A stretch of 57,103 nt of DNA from an uncultured beta proteobacterium (GTDB lineage: Bacteria > Pseudomonadota > Gammaproteobacteria > Burkholderiales > Burkholderiaceae_C): contig CAISJH010000429.1 in the NCBI GenBank assembly GCA_903885585.1, positions 1 through 57,103 of the forward strand. The letters are read 5' to 3'. Shown piece by piece: positions 7,474 to 16,398 of this stretch. A program made the position numbers and the translations under genes. The notes beneath the pieces were generated by a model that did no database searches, was not told the DNA's origin, and was given only the letters and a program-made list of their open reading frames with translations. How positions within the stretch are numbered: the first letter of the stretch is position 1; every line of letters starts with the position of its first letter.

Positions 7474-7962
7474 ATGGTGTGCGCGGCCGCCGTCGTTGTA
7501 AGGGTGCTTCGCCGCGCACGGCGCCGCTTACGCCACTTCCTTGTGCTGGTGCTTGCACTGTCCAGCCTCGCGCTGAGTGCTCAGCCTGCGCAGGACAGTG
7601 CCGCGCCCACAGCCGGCACTCTTCCGCTGGTTTTTCGCTCTGCGGCCGAACGTCCTGCGCCGCCGCTTCCGGTGGAGCCCTTCGTGCCGGCGTCGTGGTC
7701 CTTCGATCAAGGCGCCCGGCTTCGCCCGACGCTGCAGCGTTGGGCCAGAGCCGCTGGCTGGCAACTCTTGTGGCGCGTCGATGGCGACGTCGAGCTGCAG
7801 GTCGCTGCCAAGTGGAGCGGGACTTTTCCCGGCGCAGTGCGCAGCCTCGTTGCTGCGCTACCCCCCGGGATTGGCTTGAAGGTCGAGCTGAACACCGGAA
7901 TCACACCACCGCTGCTCGTCGTGGACCGGCAAGCCTCCCCCGCTACCCAAACACCTCAGTAG
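7474..7962 (+). CDS. pilL: TcpQ-domain pilus protein (PilL-like)
   Basis: A 162-residue protein with an N-terminal hydrophobic segment (FLVLVLALSSLALSAQP) that acts as signal peptide or anchor. Residues about 70-150 match the TcpQ domain found in PilL and TcpQ: SFDQGARLRPTLQRWARAAGWQLLWR, then SGTFPGAVRSLVAAL and PPLLVVDR. TcpQ-type proteins help place and stabilise the secretin of type IVb pili. It is followed 10 bases later by another protein of the same kind and then by the secretin gene. Confidence 0.8.
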   Translation: MVCAAAVVVRVLRRARRRLRHFLVLVLALSSLALSAQPAQDSAAPTAGTLPLVFRSAAERPAPPLPVEPFVPASWSFDQGARLRPTLQRWARAAGWQLLWRVDGDVELQVAAKWSGTFPGAVRSLVAALPPGIGLKVELNTGITPPLLVVDRQASPATQTPQ

Positions 7963-7972
7963 GACGTGCCTG

Positions 7973-8476
7973 ATGCCGCACTCGTTCTCCATCCGCACAT
8001 CCACGCTGGCGCTGGCGCTGGCTTGTACGGCACAGCTTGCTGCGGCCCAGCGGTTTGTGCCTTCCGGGCCCGCTGGAGCCGTAGTCGAAAGACCCACGGT
8101 GGCTGAGTCCACAGCGGTTCAGCTTCCGGCTCGCTTGATTGGCACCGCTGAACCAGCGGCCACAGCCGCCACAGCCGCCGCAGTACCGATGCGCGCCTAC
8201 GAGGTGCATGTGGCTGATGTTCGCCTGGTGGCTTCCATGCAGCGGTGGGCTGCCATGGATGGTGTGCGTCTGCGGTGGGACGCTGATAAGCACGTCCTGA
8301 TCACCGCCCCCATGACGTTCCGGGCGCGCAGCGCGTTCGACGCGATTGCGCAAGTGCTCTCCACATCGGGTATCCGCAACGGCTCGTTTCCGCTGGAAGT
8401 GTGCGAGTACCCGAACCAGCCCGCCCTGCTGCGCATCACGCGTCAGGGCGAGCAAGCCAAAGACTGCCCACAGTGA
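7973..8476 (+). CDS. Second TcpQ-like pilus protein
   Basis: A 167-residue exported protein with a signal peptide ending AQLAAAQ. The C-terminal half has the TcpQ arrangement: ADVRLVASMQRWAAMDGVRLRWDADKHVLIT, a FRARSAFDAIAQVL helix and a final strand. Two cysteines near the C-terminus (EVCEYP and KDCPQ) could pair. Its TGA overlaps a possible GTG of the secretin gene. Two adjacent TcpQ-like proteins suggest they bind the secretin together or replace PilL and PilM of R64. Confidence 0.75.
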   Translation: MPHSFSIRTSTLALALACTAQLAAAQRFVPSGPAGAVVERPTVAESTAVQLPARLIGTAEPAATAATAAAVPMRAYEVHVADVRLVASMQRWAAMDGVRLRWDADKHVLITAPMTFRARSAFDAIAQVLSTSGIRNGSFPLEVCEYPNQPALLRITRQGEQAKDCPQ

Positions 8477-8487
8477 AGGCGCACATC

Positions 8488-10398
8488 ATGAGAGGCCCCA
8501 TTTGCAGACCACTGGTTCTCGCGCTCGGCGTTGCAGCTCTGGCCGGCTGTGAGTCCACCGCGCTCAAGTCCTCAGCCTCAGAGCAGCTCCAAGGCGTTGA
8601 GCGCCAGATCGCCAAAGTCGCACCCCGCCCTGAGACGGCCATCGCCGCGCAGGTCGACGCCGACGTGAGAGGCGGCTTCACTCAGGCCAACAAACTCGCG
8701 CGGCAGCAAGCAGCGATGCCCGTCGCACGCAGAGGCACGACTCCGTGGGTGGGGTCAGAAATGGTGCCCGCAACCACTGAGGACCGGCTGCCCGGCATCT
8801 TCTCCGAGCCCTTCGTGCTGGACTTCTCCGATGTCGCCTCTGGGGGAGTGGTGTCGTTGCAGACGGCAATGGCTCGCGTCAGCAGACTGGCTGGCGTGCC
8901 CATCCGTATTCAGCCGGACGTTTTCTTGCAGATCACGCGCGGTACGGCCAACCAGGGCGCTGCGCCGCCAGCAGGCAACGTCCAACGCCTTGCGCTGCCC
9001 GGCCAACCCAGCAGCCCCAACGCGTCGTCAGGTGTTCCCGTGCTCCCGCTGAATGCGGTGAGCCGACCCGGTGCACCTGGCGCCGGCGCAGCACAAGCCG
9101 CTGGCGCAGCTACCACTGTCAATCCGGGTGGCTCAGCTGGCCCGCGTGCAGCCGAGGCTCCTCCCGCGCCGCCCCGAAATCCCGACTCTGTCTCGCAGTT
9201 CCTGCCCGTTTCGCTGGACAACGTCGAGATGCGCTACAGGGGCAACCTCACTGGCTACCTCAACCAGGTTGCCGACTCTCTAGGCCTTGCCTGGGAGTAC
9301 CGCGACGGCACCGTTGTGCTCATGCGCTACGTCGTCGAGCTTCACGAAGTCTTCTCGTTTCCTGGTGAGGTGCGCTACTCGATGTCCTCCACCGGCACAG
9401 GACAAGGACAGTCCGGCGGGGGGGGCGCCTTCAACGCCGCATCGGCCTCGCTTGAAGTCCTCGAAAAAGGTGATTCGAACCCCTTTGCCAGCATCGAAAA
9501 CGCCGTGAAGGAGATGCTGCAAGAAGCGCCTGGCTCGTCTGTCACCCGCACAGACGGCTCGGGGCGGCTGCTGGTCAAGGCACCGCGCGAGTTCCAAGCT
9601 CGTGTGCGCGACTACATCCGTGCCGAGAACGCGGCCATGCGCCGCCAGGCCAACATCCAGTTCGACATCTATTCGGTGACCACCACCGGTGAAGACGAGC
9701 GCGGAGTGAACTGGTCTTTGATCCTGCAAAAGGCGGGCGAGTCCTTGCTCAACGGCTACACCGCCCCGTCGAGCCTGACCAGCGCTCCTGCCGCCATGGC
9801 CACCATGACGGTGATCTCCAAGGTCGAGGGGAACAAGCTCAGTGAATTGCTGGGTAACTCCAGTGTGCTTCTGCAGGCGCTGAACCAGCAGGGCTTCGCG
9901 GCCCAGCATCGCCCGGTCTCGCTGCTGGCGCTCAATCGCCAGTGGGGGCGCATCTCTCGCATGTCAACCGAGTACTACCTCTCGGAAACCACTCCCGGCC
10001 CAGCCTCCTCCACTGGAGTCGGGGCACCGGGCCTGAAGACCGACAAGGTGACAACTGGGGACCAGTACGTGGCTATCCCGCAGATCCTCGACGACAACAC
10101 CGTGCTCCTGAAGTTCGGCTTGAGCTTGTCGGATCTGCTTGGCATCTTCGACGTGTCGGTGGGCTCCGGTGCACAGGCGCAAAAGATCCAGGCCCCGAAG
10201 GTCAACGCGGTCAACGCGCAGTTCCCGGTGGCCATCCGCCCGGGCGAGGTGGTTGCGGTCACGGGTCTGACCCGTGAGGTCTCGAGCTCCGACAACCGGC
10301 GCCTCGCGGAGAACGCCTCCATGGCGCTGGGCGGCTCAAGTCGCCTCGCACGCAAGCGCGAGCACTTCATCATCTTCATCCGGCCGACGCTCCTGTGA
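8488..10398 (+). CDS. pilN: Type IVb pilus secretin, lipoprotein (PilN)
   Basis: Forms the outer-membrane pore through which the pilus exits. The track starts at 8401, but the ATG at 8488 has GAAGG at good spacing and gives a lipoprotein signal with lipobox LAGC. The result is a 636-residue protein, close to PilN of R64. Residues about 230-290 hold the STN/N0-like part (SVSQFLPVSLDNVEMRYRGNLTGYLNQVADSLG). The C-terminal 250 residues are the secretin core with GWNW-type features replaced by GVNWSLILQ, and IQAPKVNAVNAQFPVAIRPGEVVAVTGL and a final HFIIFIRPTLL. The next gene overlaps the stop by four bases. Confidence 0.93.
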   Translation: MRGPICRPLVLALGVAALAGCESTALKSSASEQLQGVERQIAKVAPRPETAIAAQVDADVRGGFTQANKLARQQAAMPVARRGTTPWVGSEMVPATTEDRLPGIFSEPFVLDFSDVASGGVVSLQTAMARVSRLAGVPIRIQPDVFLQITRGTANQGAAPPAGNVQRLALPGQPSSPNASSGVPVLPLNAVSRPGAPGAGAAQAAGAATTVNPGGSAGPRAAEAPPAPPRNPDSVSQFLPVSLDNVEMRYRGNLTGYLNQVADSLGLAWEYRDGTVVLMRYVVELHEVFSFPGEVRYSMSSTGTGQGQSGGGGAFNAASASLEVLEKGDSNPFASIENAVKEMLQEAPGSSVTRTDGSGRLLVKAPREFQARVRDYIRAENAAMRRQANIQFDIYSVTTTGEDERGVNWSLILQKAGESLLNGYTAPSSLTSAPAAMATMTVISKVEGNKLSELLGNSSVLLQALNQQGFAAQHRPVSLLALNRQWGRISRMSTEYYLSETTPGPASSTGVGAPGLKTDKVTTGDQYVAIPQILDDNTVLLKFGLSLSDLLGIFDVSVGSGAQAQKIQAPKVNAVNAQFPVAIRPGEVVAVTGLTREVSSSDNRRLAENASMALGGSSRLARKREHFIIFIRPTLL

Positions 10399-11720
10399 CC
10401 GCTCGAGTCATCAAGAGATTCGGCAATCTCAGCCTCGTCGCGGGGCTGAGCTGGACGCCGATGCTGCAGTCCACAGCGCGCGCCCTGTCTGCCGAAGTCC
10501 GGCGTGTTGCAAACGAAGGGGACGCACGCAAGATCCTCCTGTTCAAGCGCAACTCGCTGACCTCGCTCGGCCTCTACGTCGCCGATGACAGTGGGGTTGC
10601 TGATGAACTGGATGATCAGGGCGGCAAGGGGCTGTTCAGCCGAAGCCGTGAGCACAGCCTGGCCGCCGTGGTCGCAAACTTGGCTGGCGACGGCAACGCG
10701 ATCCTCGCCTATCGGGTGGGCAACGGCGAGATGGCCGTGGTGGTCGTCGTGGAGTCCGGCATCCCGACGATCGACGAGATCAAGCCCATCGAGGAAGCAC
10801 AAGCAATCACCTTGCGCTACGCCTCTGGCGGCACCGGGTTTGTGTATGCCGTCTTCACCAACGACATGGGTACGTTCGGCGGTGCAGACCACACGAATCT
10901 GATCGCTGACGAAGCACTGTTCGCCCTCGCCGATAAGACCACCCTGCTGGTGGGCAAGCCCATCAATGTGGTTGCGGTAGCACTTGGTTTGCTAGTGCTG
11001 GTGGCGGCCGTGGCCGGCTACTTCGCGTATGCGGACTACGCATCCAAGCGAGCTCGCCTTGAGGCGGTCAAGCGCGCAGCCGCGGCCGACCCGGCGCCGC
11101 GCTACGAGGCGGCATTGGTGGCAGGGCTCGCCAACATGGGGCCCACCCGGCAGAGCCTGCAGAACCTGCTGAAGATGATGCAGCAGTATCCGGTGAGCCA
11201 AGGCGGCTGGCTGCTCACAGGCATCACCTGCTCCAGCGCTACCGCGCAGTGCGCCTCTTCTTGGCTGCGCGAGTCGGGCACTACCCAAGACCTGGCTTCG
11301 GCTCGCAAGGAACTTGGCGAGCAACTGGAGATCGAAGACTCCTTGCTGCGTGTGCGACTGATTCGCCAGGTGCGCATGGACAACGCAGGCATGCCCGCTG
11401 GCGCCATCACGGGCGGCGCAGAGGCAGCCATCGCATTGGATTCCCTCCTGCAGCGCTGGAGCAACGCAGGGCTCGAGGTCAGCTATTCGCGCACTGCCGC
11501 TCAACCGTGGCCAGCTGCCCCAGGCGTCGAGTTGAGTGCACTGCGCCCGGGCCTCTTGGTCAGTCGCAGCCCTGTCAGCGTGATCGCCCCACTGCACCTG
11601 GCTCAAGAGGTTTTGAGCCAAACGCCTGAGCGGCTTTGGTGGAGCGACCTCAGTACCAGCGTCGACCTCGCCAAGGGCGAGGTTCTTGTGACCTTCAAAG
11701 GATTTGTGTATGGGCGCTAA
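10395..11720 (+). CDS. pilO: Type IVb pilus assembly protein PilO
   Basis: A 441-residue inner-membrane assembly protein starting at a GTG that overlaps the secretin stop. The cytoplasmic N-terminal domain (residues 1-190) is the actin-like/PilO2 part, and one membrane segment (VNVVAVALGLLVLVAAVAGYF) lies near residue 200. A periplasmic helical and Cys-containing part (ITCSSATAQCASSW) and a C-terminal beta domain follow. It probably links the platform protein and ATPase to the periplasmic alignment complex. Position between PilN and PilP matches R64 order. Confidence 0.88.
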   Translation: MTARVIKRFGNLSLVAGLSWTPMLQSTARALSAEVRRVANEGDARKILLFKRNSLTSLGLYVADDSGVADELDDQGGKGLFSRSREHSLAAVVANLAGDGNAILAYRVGNGEMAVVVVVESGIPTIDEIKPIEEAQAITLRYASGGTGFVYAVFTNDMGTFGGADHTNLIADEALFALADKTTLLVGKPINVVAVALGLLVLVAAVAGYFAYADYASKRARLEAVKRAAAADPAPRYEAALVAGLANMGPTRQSLQNLLKMMQQYPVSQGGWLLTGITCSSATAQCASSWLRESGTTQDLASARKELGEQLEIEDSLLRVRLIRQVRMDNAGMPAGAITGGAEAAIALDSLLQRWSNAGLEVSYSRTAAQPWPAAPGVELSALRPGLLVSRSPVSVIAPLHLAQEVLSQTPERLWWSDLSTSVDLAKGEVLVTFKGFVYGR

Positions 11721-12462
11721 TGATCGCAAGCCGTGGGTTCTGACCTTGGCGGGAGTCGCCCTCGCGATCTGCTCGGCGCAGTCCATGGCTCAACAGTCTG
11801 GGCCTTCTGCGCCCGCCGCGCAGTCCCCAGCTGCCGCTGCAGCGGCACGCGCGGCCAGCGCTGCTACAGCCTCAGACCCGGCCAAGCGTGGCGTCTCGCT
11901 GAATGCGGCACTCACCGCAGCGTCGCCCGTTGTCACGCTGGAGGCTTTGTCCTCCATGAGGATGCTGGAGCAATTGCGCGAGCTGCAGGCCAAGGTTTTG
12001 GCGCTGAACCCGCCACCGCCTGCCCCAGCCCAGGCACAGCCACCCAAGCCGTCGGCCTCTGCACCTCCTCCGGCGTCCGAGTTGCTTGCTTTGCAGAAGG
12101 TGCTTGAGCCGGCTCCCCCCGCGCCGCCGAGGCTGAACCGTGTGGCCGCCATCTATGGCCCGCAGTACGCGCTCAAAGCCGAGATCATCAAGCCCACTGG
12201 CGAAGTGATCGTGGTCAAGCCCGGTGCGGTGCATGAAGGCTTGCGCATTCTGAACATCACACCTGATCTGGTCGAACTGGAGGTTCGAACACCTGCGCCG
12301 ACTCCCGCGCCTGGGGCCGGAGCACAAAAGCTGACTTCCCCGACCGATCAATCCCAAGCTGCATCAAAGCGCCGTCGTGCTGCTGCACTGGCCGCTGCGA
12401 CTCCACCTGCCAGTTCCGAGGTACTGGTGTTACGTCTGCGCGTGGGCGCCACTTTCGAATGA
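11710..12462 (+). CDS. pilP: Type IVb pilus biogenesis protein PilP
   Basis: A 250-residue periplasmic protein. The ATG at 11710 with AAAGGA upstream is preferred over the TTG at 11704, and it overlaps the end of pilO. A signal peptide (AICSAQSMAQ) is followed by an Ala/Pro-rich linker, a short coiled coil (RMLEQLRELQAKVL), a second proline-rich linker, and a small beta domain (RVAAIYGPQYALKAEIIKPTGE...VVKPGAV) typical of PilP. It overlaps the pilQ start by ATGA. Confidence 0.85.
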   Translation: MGANDRKPWVLTLAGVALAICSAQSMAQQSGPSAPAAQSPAAAAAARAASAATASDPAKRGVSLNAALTAASPVVTLEALSSMRMLEQLRELQAKVLALNPPPPAPAQAQPPKPSASAPPPASELLALQKVLEPAPPAPPRLNRVAAIYGPQYALKAEIIKPTGEVIVVKPGAVHEGLRILNITPDLVELEVRTPAPTPAPGAGAQKLTSPTDQSQAASKRRRAAALAAATPPASSEVLVLRLRVGATFE

Positions 12463-14348
12463 GCCTGTCATCCATGTTCTTCACCCGAAAGACCTCACCA
12501 AGCGAAGTTCCCTTCATTGCGCCGTCTGGCGCTGCGGGTACGGCGGTGGTGGCCGCACCCAAGCTCGGCGCTGCGGCGCCAAGCTCTCCAGGTCTTGCGC
12601 CCGGCCGCGATGCGCCCATGCCTGCTCCCCTGCCAGGCCAGCGCAAGACGATCACGAGCCTCGACGCGTTGCCCACCGTCCAGGCTCTGCTGACAGTCGG
12701 CGACCGCCAGGTCATGCGAATTCCCAGGGAGTTCGAGCACTGCCTGGCCGCCATTGAGACCGGTCCGAAGAAGGCTGCCATCCTGTACGACACATCGGTG
12801 TCGACCAAAGACGCGTTTCGGCTTGTTCTGCAGCAGCTGCGCAACAAGCTGACCACCAGCGGCTACGTCTTCGAGCGAGGCGGCGACTATCCGTGCAGCA
12901 CCGACGTCATCAAGCTGCTGCTGGATGACCACCTTTCGCGCCACGGTGGCTCCGACAGCTCCGGCGACCCGACCCTGGTACGCAGCCACGCGCGGGAGCG
13001 CTTCCTCAACTGGCTGGACATCGCTGTCCGAGAAGGCGCGACCGACCTGCATGTGCAGGTGGTCGGTGGGGGCCGAGCCCTGGTGCAGATCCGCGTGGGC
13101 GGAGAACTCGAGAACCTGCGCGACGAGCGCAACGGCGTCTACACCGAGCTCGAGGCGATGGAAGCCATGGCCTGGCCGTTCAACTCCGGCTCCAGCAAAG
13201 GCAGCAACTCGTCCAGCCAGTGGGATGCGGGGCGAAACCTGTACTGCATGACCCTGCCCCGGGCAGTCGGCAACCAGCAGATCAGCTTGCGCTACCAGTC
13301 GCTGCGCGGCTATCAGGGCCCCAAGATGATCGCTCGTTTGCTCAACAGCGACGTCAACGCGCCCACGCTGACCTACGAGCAGCTCGGCTACGCCGAGTCG
13401 CAGCGCAAGCTGATGCTGGAGGTCGCCAACATGCCCGCAGGCTTCGTGATCTTCTCGGGCGTGACCGGCTCGGGCAAAACCACGACGCTCAAGACCTTCG
13501 TGGAGTCCCATCCCGGGAACGGCACGATGTCCATCTACTCGATGGAAGACCCGGTCGAGTACCCCATGCGAGGCGTTCACCAGATCACGCTGCAGCGTGA
13601 CGTGGCTGACGATGCGGCCTCCTCCCGCGCCTATAACGAGACGGTAGCCAGCCTCATGCGCGCTGACCCCGACATGGTGATCATCGGCGAGATTCGCGAC
13701 GGAGCCACCGCACGAGCTGGGCAGCAGATTGTGGAAACCGGACACATGGCCCTGGGCACCGTACACGCCCACCTGGCCAGCGGCATCGTTCCCCGGCTCA
13801 CGAACAAGGAGATCGGGATGAGCCGCGATGTCCTTACCAACCCCAACATCCTGTCGCTGCTGGCGTACCAGGCGCTCGTGCCCAAGCTGTGTCCGCACTG
13901 CAGCTTCGACGCGAAGAACGCGCTGGAAAGCGCGAGCGAGCACGATCTCAACGAGGGCGGCGACTCCAGCCAGTACTGGCATCTGCAGGAGCTTCTGGAC
14001 TGCGTGCGATCGCGTTTCAAGCTGGGCACGGACACCCTGAGGTTCCGAAATCCCCATGGCTGCGACAAGTGCAACGGTCGGGGAACCAAGGGCGTGACCG
14101 TCGTGGCGGAGTTGGTCCTGCCCTACCGGCGATGGCTCGAGTTCACGCGCGAGGGGCGCGACTACGAGGCCATGGTGCATTACCGCCAGGGCTCGGACGG
14201 CCACTTCGACACGCCCGACATGAAGGGCAAGACGATCTTCGAACACACGCTCTACAAGGCGCTTCGCGGCTGGGTGGATCCCAGACAGTGCGAGCGCTTC
14301 GATGGGTTCAGGCGCTTCGAGATCGCGCCAAAACTGCGGGGGGCGTGA
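12459..14348 (+). CDS. pilQ: Type IVb pilus extension ATPase PilQ
   Basis: Secretion ATPase of the GspE/VirB11 class that drives pilus assembly. Of its 629 residues, the core shows the Walker A box GVTGSGKTTTLKTF, the Asp box IYSMEDPVEY, a Walker B-like MVIIGEIRDG and a His box (ETGHMALGTVHAH). A four-cysteine metal site (CPHC and CDKC, about 60 residues apart) follows, as in many GspE proteins. The first 150 residues are a poorly conserved N-terminal domain. The large minus-strand frame over this gene (583 aa) is a shadow. Start and stop both overlap neighbours. Confidence 0.94.
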   Translation: MSLSSMFFTRKTSPSEVPFIAPSGAAGTAVVAAPKLGAAAPSSPGLAPGRDAPMPAPLPGQRKTITSLDALPTVQALLTVGDRQVMRIPREFEHCLAAIETGPKKAAILYDTSVSTKDAFRLVLQQLRNKLTTSGYVFERGGDYPCSTDVIKLLLDDHLSRHGGSDSSGDPTLVRSHARERFLNWLDIAVREGATDLHVQVVGGGRALVQIRVGGELENLRDERNGVYTELEAMEAMAWPFNSGSSKGSNSSSQWDAGRNLYCMTLPRAVGNQQISLRYQSLRGYQGPKMIARLLNSDVNAPTLTYEQLGYAESQRKLMLEVANMPAGFVIFSGVTGSGKTTTLKTFVESHPGNGTMSIYSMEDPVEYPMRGVHQITLQRDVADDAASSRAYNETVASLMRADPDMVIIGEIRDGATARAGQQIVETGHMALGTVHAHLASGIVPRLTNKEIGMSRDVLTNPNILSLLAYQALVPKLCPHCSFDAKNALESASEHDLNEGGDSSQYWHLQELLDCVRSRFKLGTDTLRFRNPHGCDKCNGRGTKGVTVVAELVLPYRRWLEFTREGRDYEAMVHYRQGSDGHFDTPDMKGKTIFEHTLYKALRGWVDPRQCERFDGFRRFEIAPKLRGA

Positions 14349-15502
14349 TGCTGGCCGGCCTCGTCACATGGCTCAAGCTGCAGTCGTTCTGGCGCTCACG
14401 CGCGGAGTTCTACGAGGAGTTGGCGGCTGCCTACGCAGCCAACGAAGCCTTGCGAGACTTTCTGAACGAGGAGCTGCGCATCTCGATGACGCCGGCCACG
14501 GCCAACGGCTCGCGAGCAGCCGCGCTGCGCATCATGCGTTCGCGCCTGGCTGGGGGCGAGTCGGTGCGCCTGTCGACCATCATCGGACCCGCCTTGCCGC
14601 CTGCGGACAGCATGATGCTCGCAGCCGTCGATGACGCCAAAGACAAGCCTGCGCTGCTGCGCAGCATCGCACAGGCCGTGCGCGAGCAAAAACTGCTGCG
14701 TTCGCTGGTGCTGCAGAAGTCCGTCCCGCCGATGCTGCTGCTGCCCGGGGCTTTCGGCTTTGCCTACATCATGGCCACGCAAAGTCTGCCGGTCATCGTC
14801 AAGATTGCCCCGGCCGCCGTCTGGGAGACGGGCTTGAACGGCTACGTGCGTGCGTTCGCCACCTTCCTGTCCGATCACGGATTTACTACCCTGGTGTGCG
14901 TGGTCGCCATTGCCATGGCTTTCTCGCGCGCACTTCCCAGGTGGATCGGCCGCTGGCGCTCACGCCTGGAGTCCGTCTCGCCGGGCACAGCGTTGCTGCT
15001 ATTCCCGGTGTGTCCCTTCCTGGTGCCTCTGTCCATCTTTCGTGACGTCCAGGTGGGCCTTCTGTTCAGCGCACTTGCGGTCATGCTGCGTTCCGGTCGC
15101 ACGCTCACTGATGCGCTGACCACCATCCGGCGAAATGCCCAGCCCTGGATGCGGTGGCACCTGCGCAAGGTCTTGCAGCATCTGGAGACCAATCCCACCG
15201 AGTACCGGCAGGCCTTCTCCCGTGGCTTGATGTCGCCCGTCCTGCTGTCGCGGCTGTCGTCTCAGATGCGAACCAATCCGAACTTCGACGCCGTTCTGGT
15301 TCGGCTGGGTCTTGAGGGCAGCGTGGAGGTCCGAAAAGTCGTCGAGCGACAGATGAGTGTGATCAACGCTGTGCTGCTGTCCGTTGGCGGTGCGGTCATT
15401 GTTTTCATGATGGTGGGCCAGCTCAACATCAGCCAAAGCCTCACCGAAGAACTCAGCCCGGCCAAGCAGATGCAACGCATCCAGCAACGCCCGTCTTCTT
15501 GA
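14348..15502 (+). CDS. pilR: Type IVb pilus inner-membrane platform protein PilR
   Basis: A 384-residue GspF-like protein. The ATG at 14348 shares its A with the stop of pilQ. The N-terminal cytoplasmic domain is helical, and membrane segments are visible at about residues 140 (PPMLLLPGAFGFAYIM), 175-200 (DHGFTTLVCVVAIAM), 220-260 and at the C-terminus (INAVLLSVGGAVIVFMMVGQ). GspF proteins form the platform on which pilins are polymerised. The larger track frame from 13889 reads through pilQ out of frame and should be ignored. Confidence 0.9.
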   Translation: MLAGLVTWLKLQSFWRSRAEFYEELAAAYAANEALRDFLNEELRISMTPATANGSRAAALRIMRSRLAGGESVRLSTIIGPALPPADSMMLAAVDDAKDKPALLRSIAQAVREQKLLRSLVLQKSVPPMLLLPGAFGFAYIMATQSLPVIVKIAPAAVWETGLNGYVRAFATFLSDHGFTTLVCVVAIAMAFSRALPRWIGRWRSRLESVSPGTALLLFPVCPFLVPLSIFRDVQVGLLFSALAVMLRSGRTLTDALTTIRRNAQPWMRWHLRKVLQHLETNPTEYRQAFSRGLMSPVLLSRLSSQMRTNPNFDAVLVRLGLEGSVEVRKVVERQMSVINAVLLSVGGAVIVFMMVGQLNISQSLTEELSPAKQMQRIQQRPSS

Positions 15503-15575
15503 GCTCGCATTTCCTGAGCTCGCATCAGCCCCTGCTGGCGCATTCACCCCAAAGACTTACCCCACCGGAGCCCAC

Positions 15576-16310
15576 ATGTTCACTTTCTCGCCTTGGCGCA
15601 ACCTGGCCGCATCGACCCTGTCGGCTGCCTTCCTGACCTTCGGCCTGACCACGCCGGCTCAAGCAGATCCCCAGACGATTCGATCCACCTTGCGGCAGCT
15701 GATTCCGAGCATGCCGCAGATCGACGACGTTGCACCCTCGCCGGTTGCGGGGCTGTGGCAGGTGCGCATTGGCGGAACCATGATCTATACCGATGCCTCG
15801 GGGTCGCTCTTGCTTGAGGGGCAGTTGACCGACATGCGCACGCGCACCAATCTGACGCAGGAGGCGATCAACAAGGCGCTTGCCGTGCCGTTCGACTCGT
15901 TGCCGCTTCAAGATGCAGTGATCACGCACCAGGAGGGCAGGGGAGAGCGCCGCATCGCCGTGTTTGCTGATCCGAACTGCGGCTTTTGCAAGCGCTTCGA
16001 GGTGGATCTTCACAAGCTGACCAACGTGCGCGTCTACACGTTCATGCTGCCCTTCTTGGGGCAGAAGTCGGCCGACGATGTGCGCTCCATCATGTGCGCG
16101 GGCGACCCGTCTGCGGTGTGGCGCCAGTGGATGCTCAACGGCGTGGCACCGCAACCCAACCAAGGCGGATGCCAAGCGGCGGCTGCCATCGAGCGCAACC
16201 TCGCATTGGCCCGACGCCTGGGTATCACCGGAACCCCAACGACGCTGTTTGTGAGCCAGCAGCGGCTCTCAGGCGCCGTTCCCCTCGACCAAGTCCAGTC
16301 TCGTCTTTGA
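15576..16310 (+). CDS. dsbC: DsbC-type thiol:disulfide isomerase
   Basis: A 244-residue periplasmic protein with a signal peptide ending TTPAQAD. An N-terminal DsbC/G dimerisation domain (residues 30-90) is followed by a thioredoxin-fold domain with active site DPNCGFCKRF and the cis-proline loop GITGTPTTLF. DsbC reshuffles wrong disulfides. Its place between the pilus assembly genes and genes for very cysteine-rich surface proteins suggests it folds the pilins, PilV and the giant repeat protein. The active site reads CGFC rather than the more usual CGYC. Confidence 0.93.
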   Translation: MFTFSPWRNLAASTLSAAFLTFGLTTPAQADPQTIRSTLRQLIPSMPQIDDVAPSPVAGLWQVRIGGTMIYTDASGSLLLEGQLTDMRTRTNLTQEAINKALAVPFDSLPLQDAVITHQEGRGERRIAVFADPNCGFCKRFEVDLHKLTNVRVYTFMLPFLGQKSADDVRSIMCAGDPSAVWRQWMLNGVAPQPNQGGCQAAAAIERNLALARRLGITGTPTTLFVSQQRLSGAVPLDQVQSRL

Positions 16311-16398
16311 GGTTGCGCGACCGCTGAATATGATGGCGCAAACAAATTGCGCGTGCGTATACTTACCAAAATAGCCTGTTTGCATCTGGACGTCATCA

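Noticed and set aside
9975-10892. 305-residue minus-strand frame over pilN and pilO
   Set aside because: Antisense to two well-supported genes and without recognisable motifs.
12495-14246. 583-residue minus-strand frame over pilQ
   Set aside because: It is exactly antisense to the PilQ ATPase, whose motifs are clear, and its translation shows no family pattern. It is a shadow of high-GC codon use.
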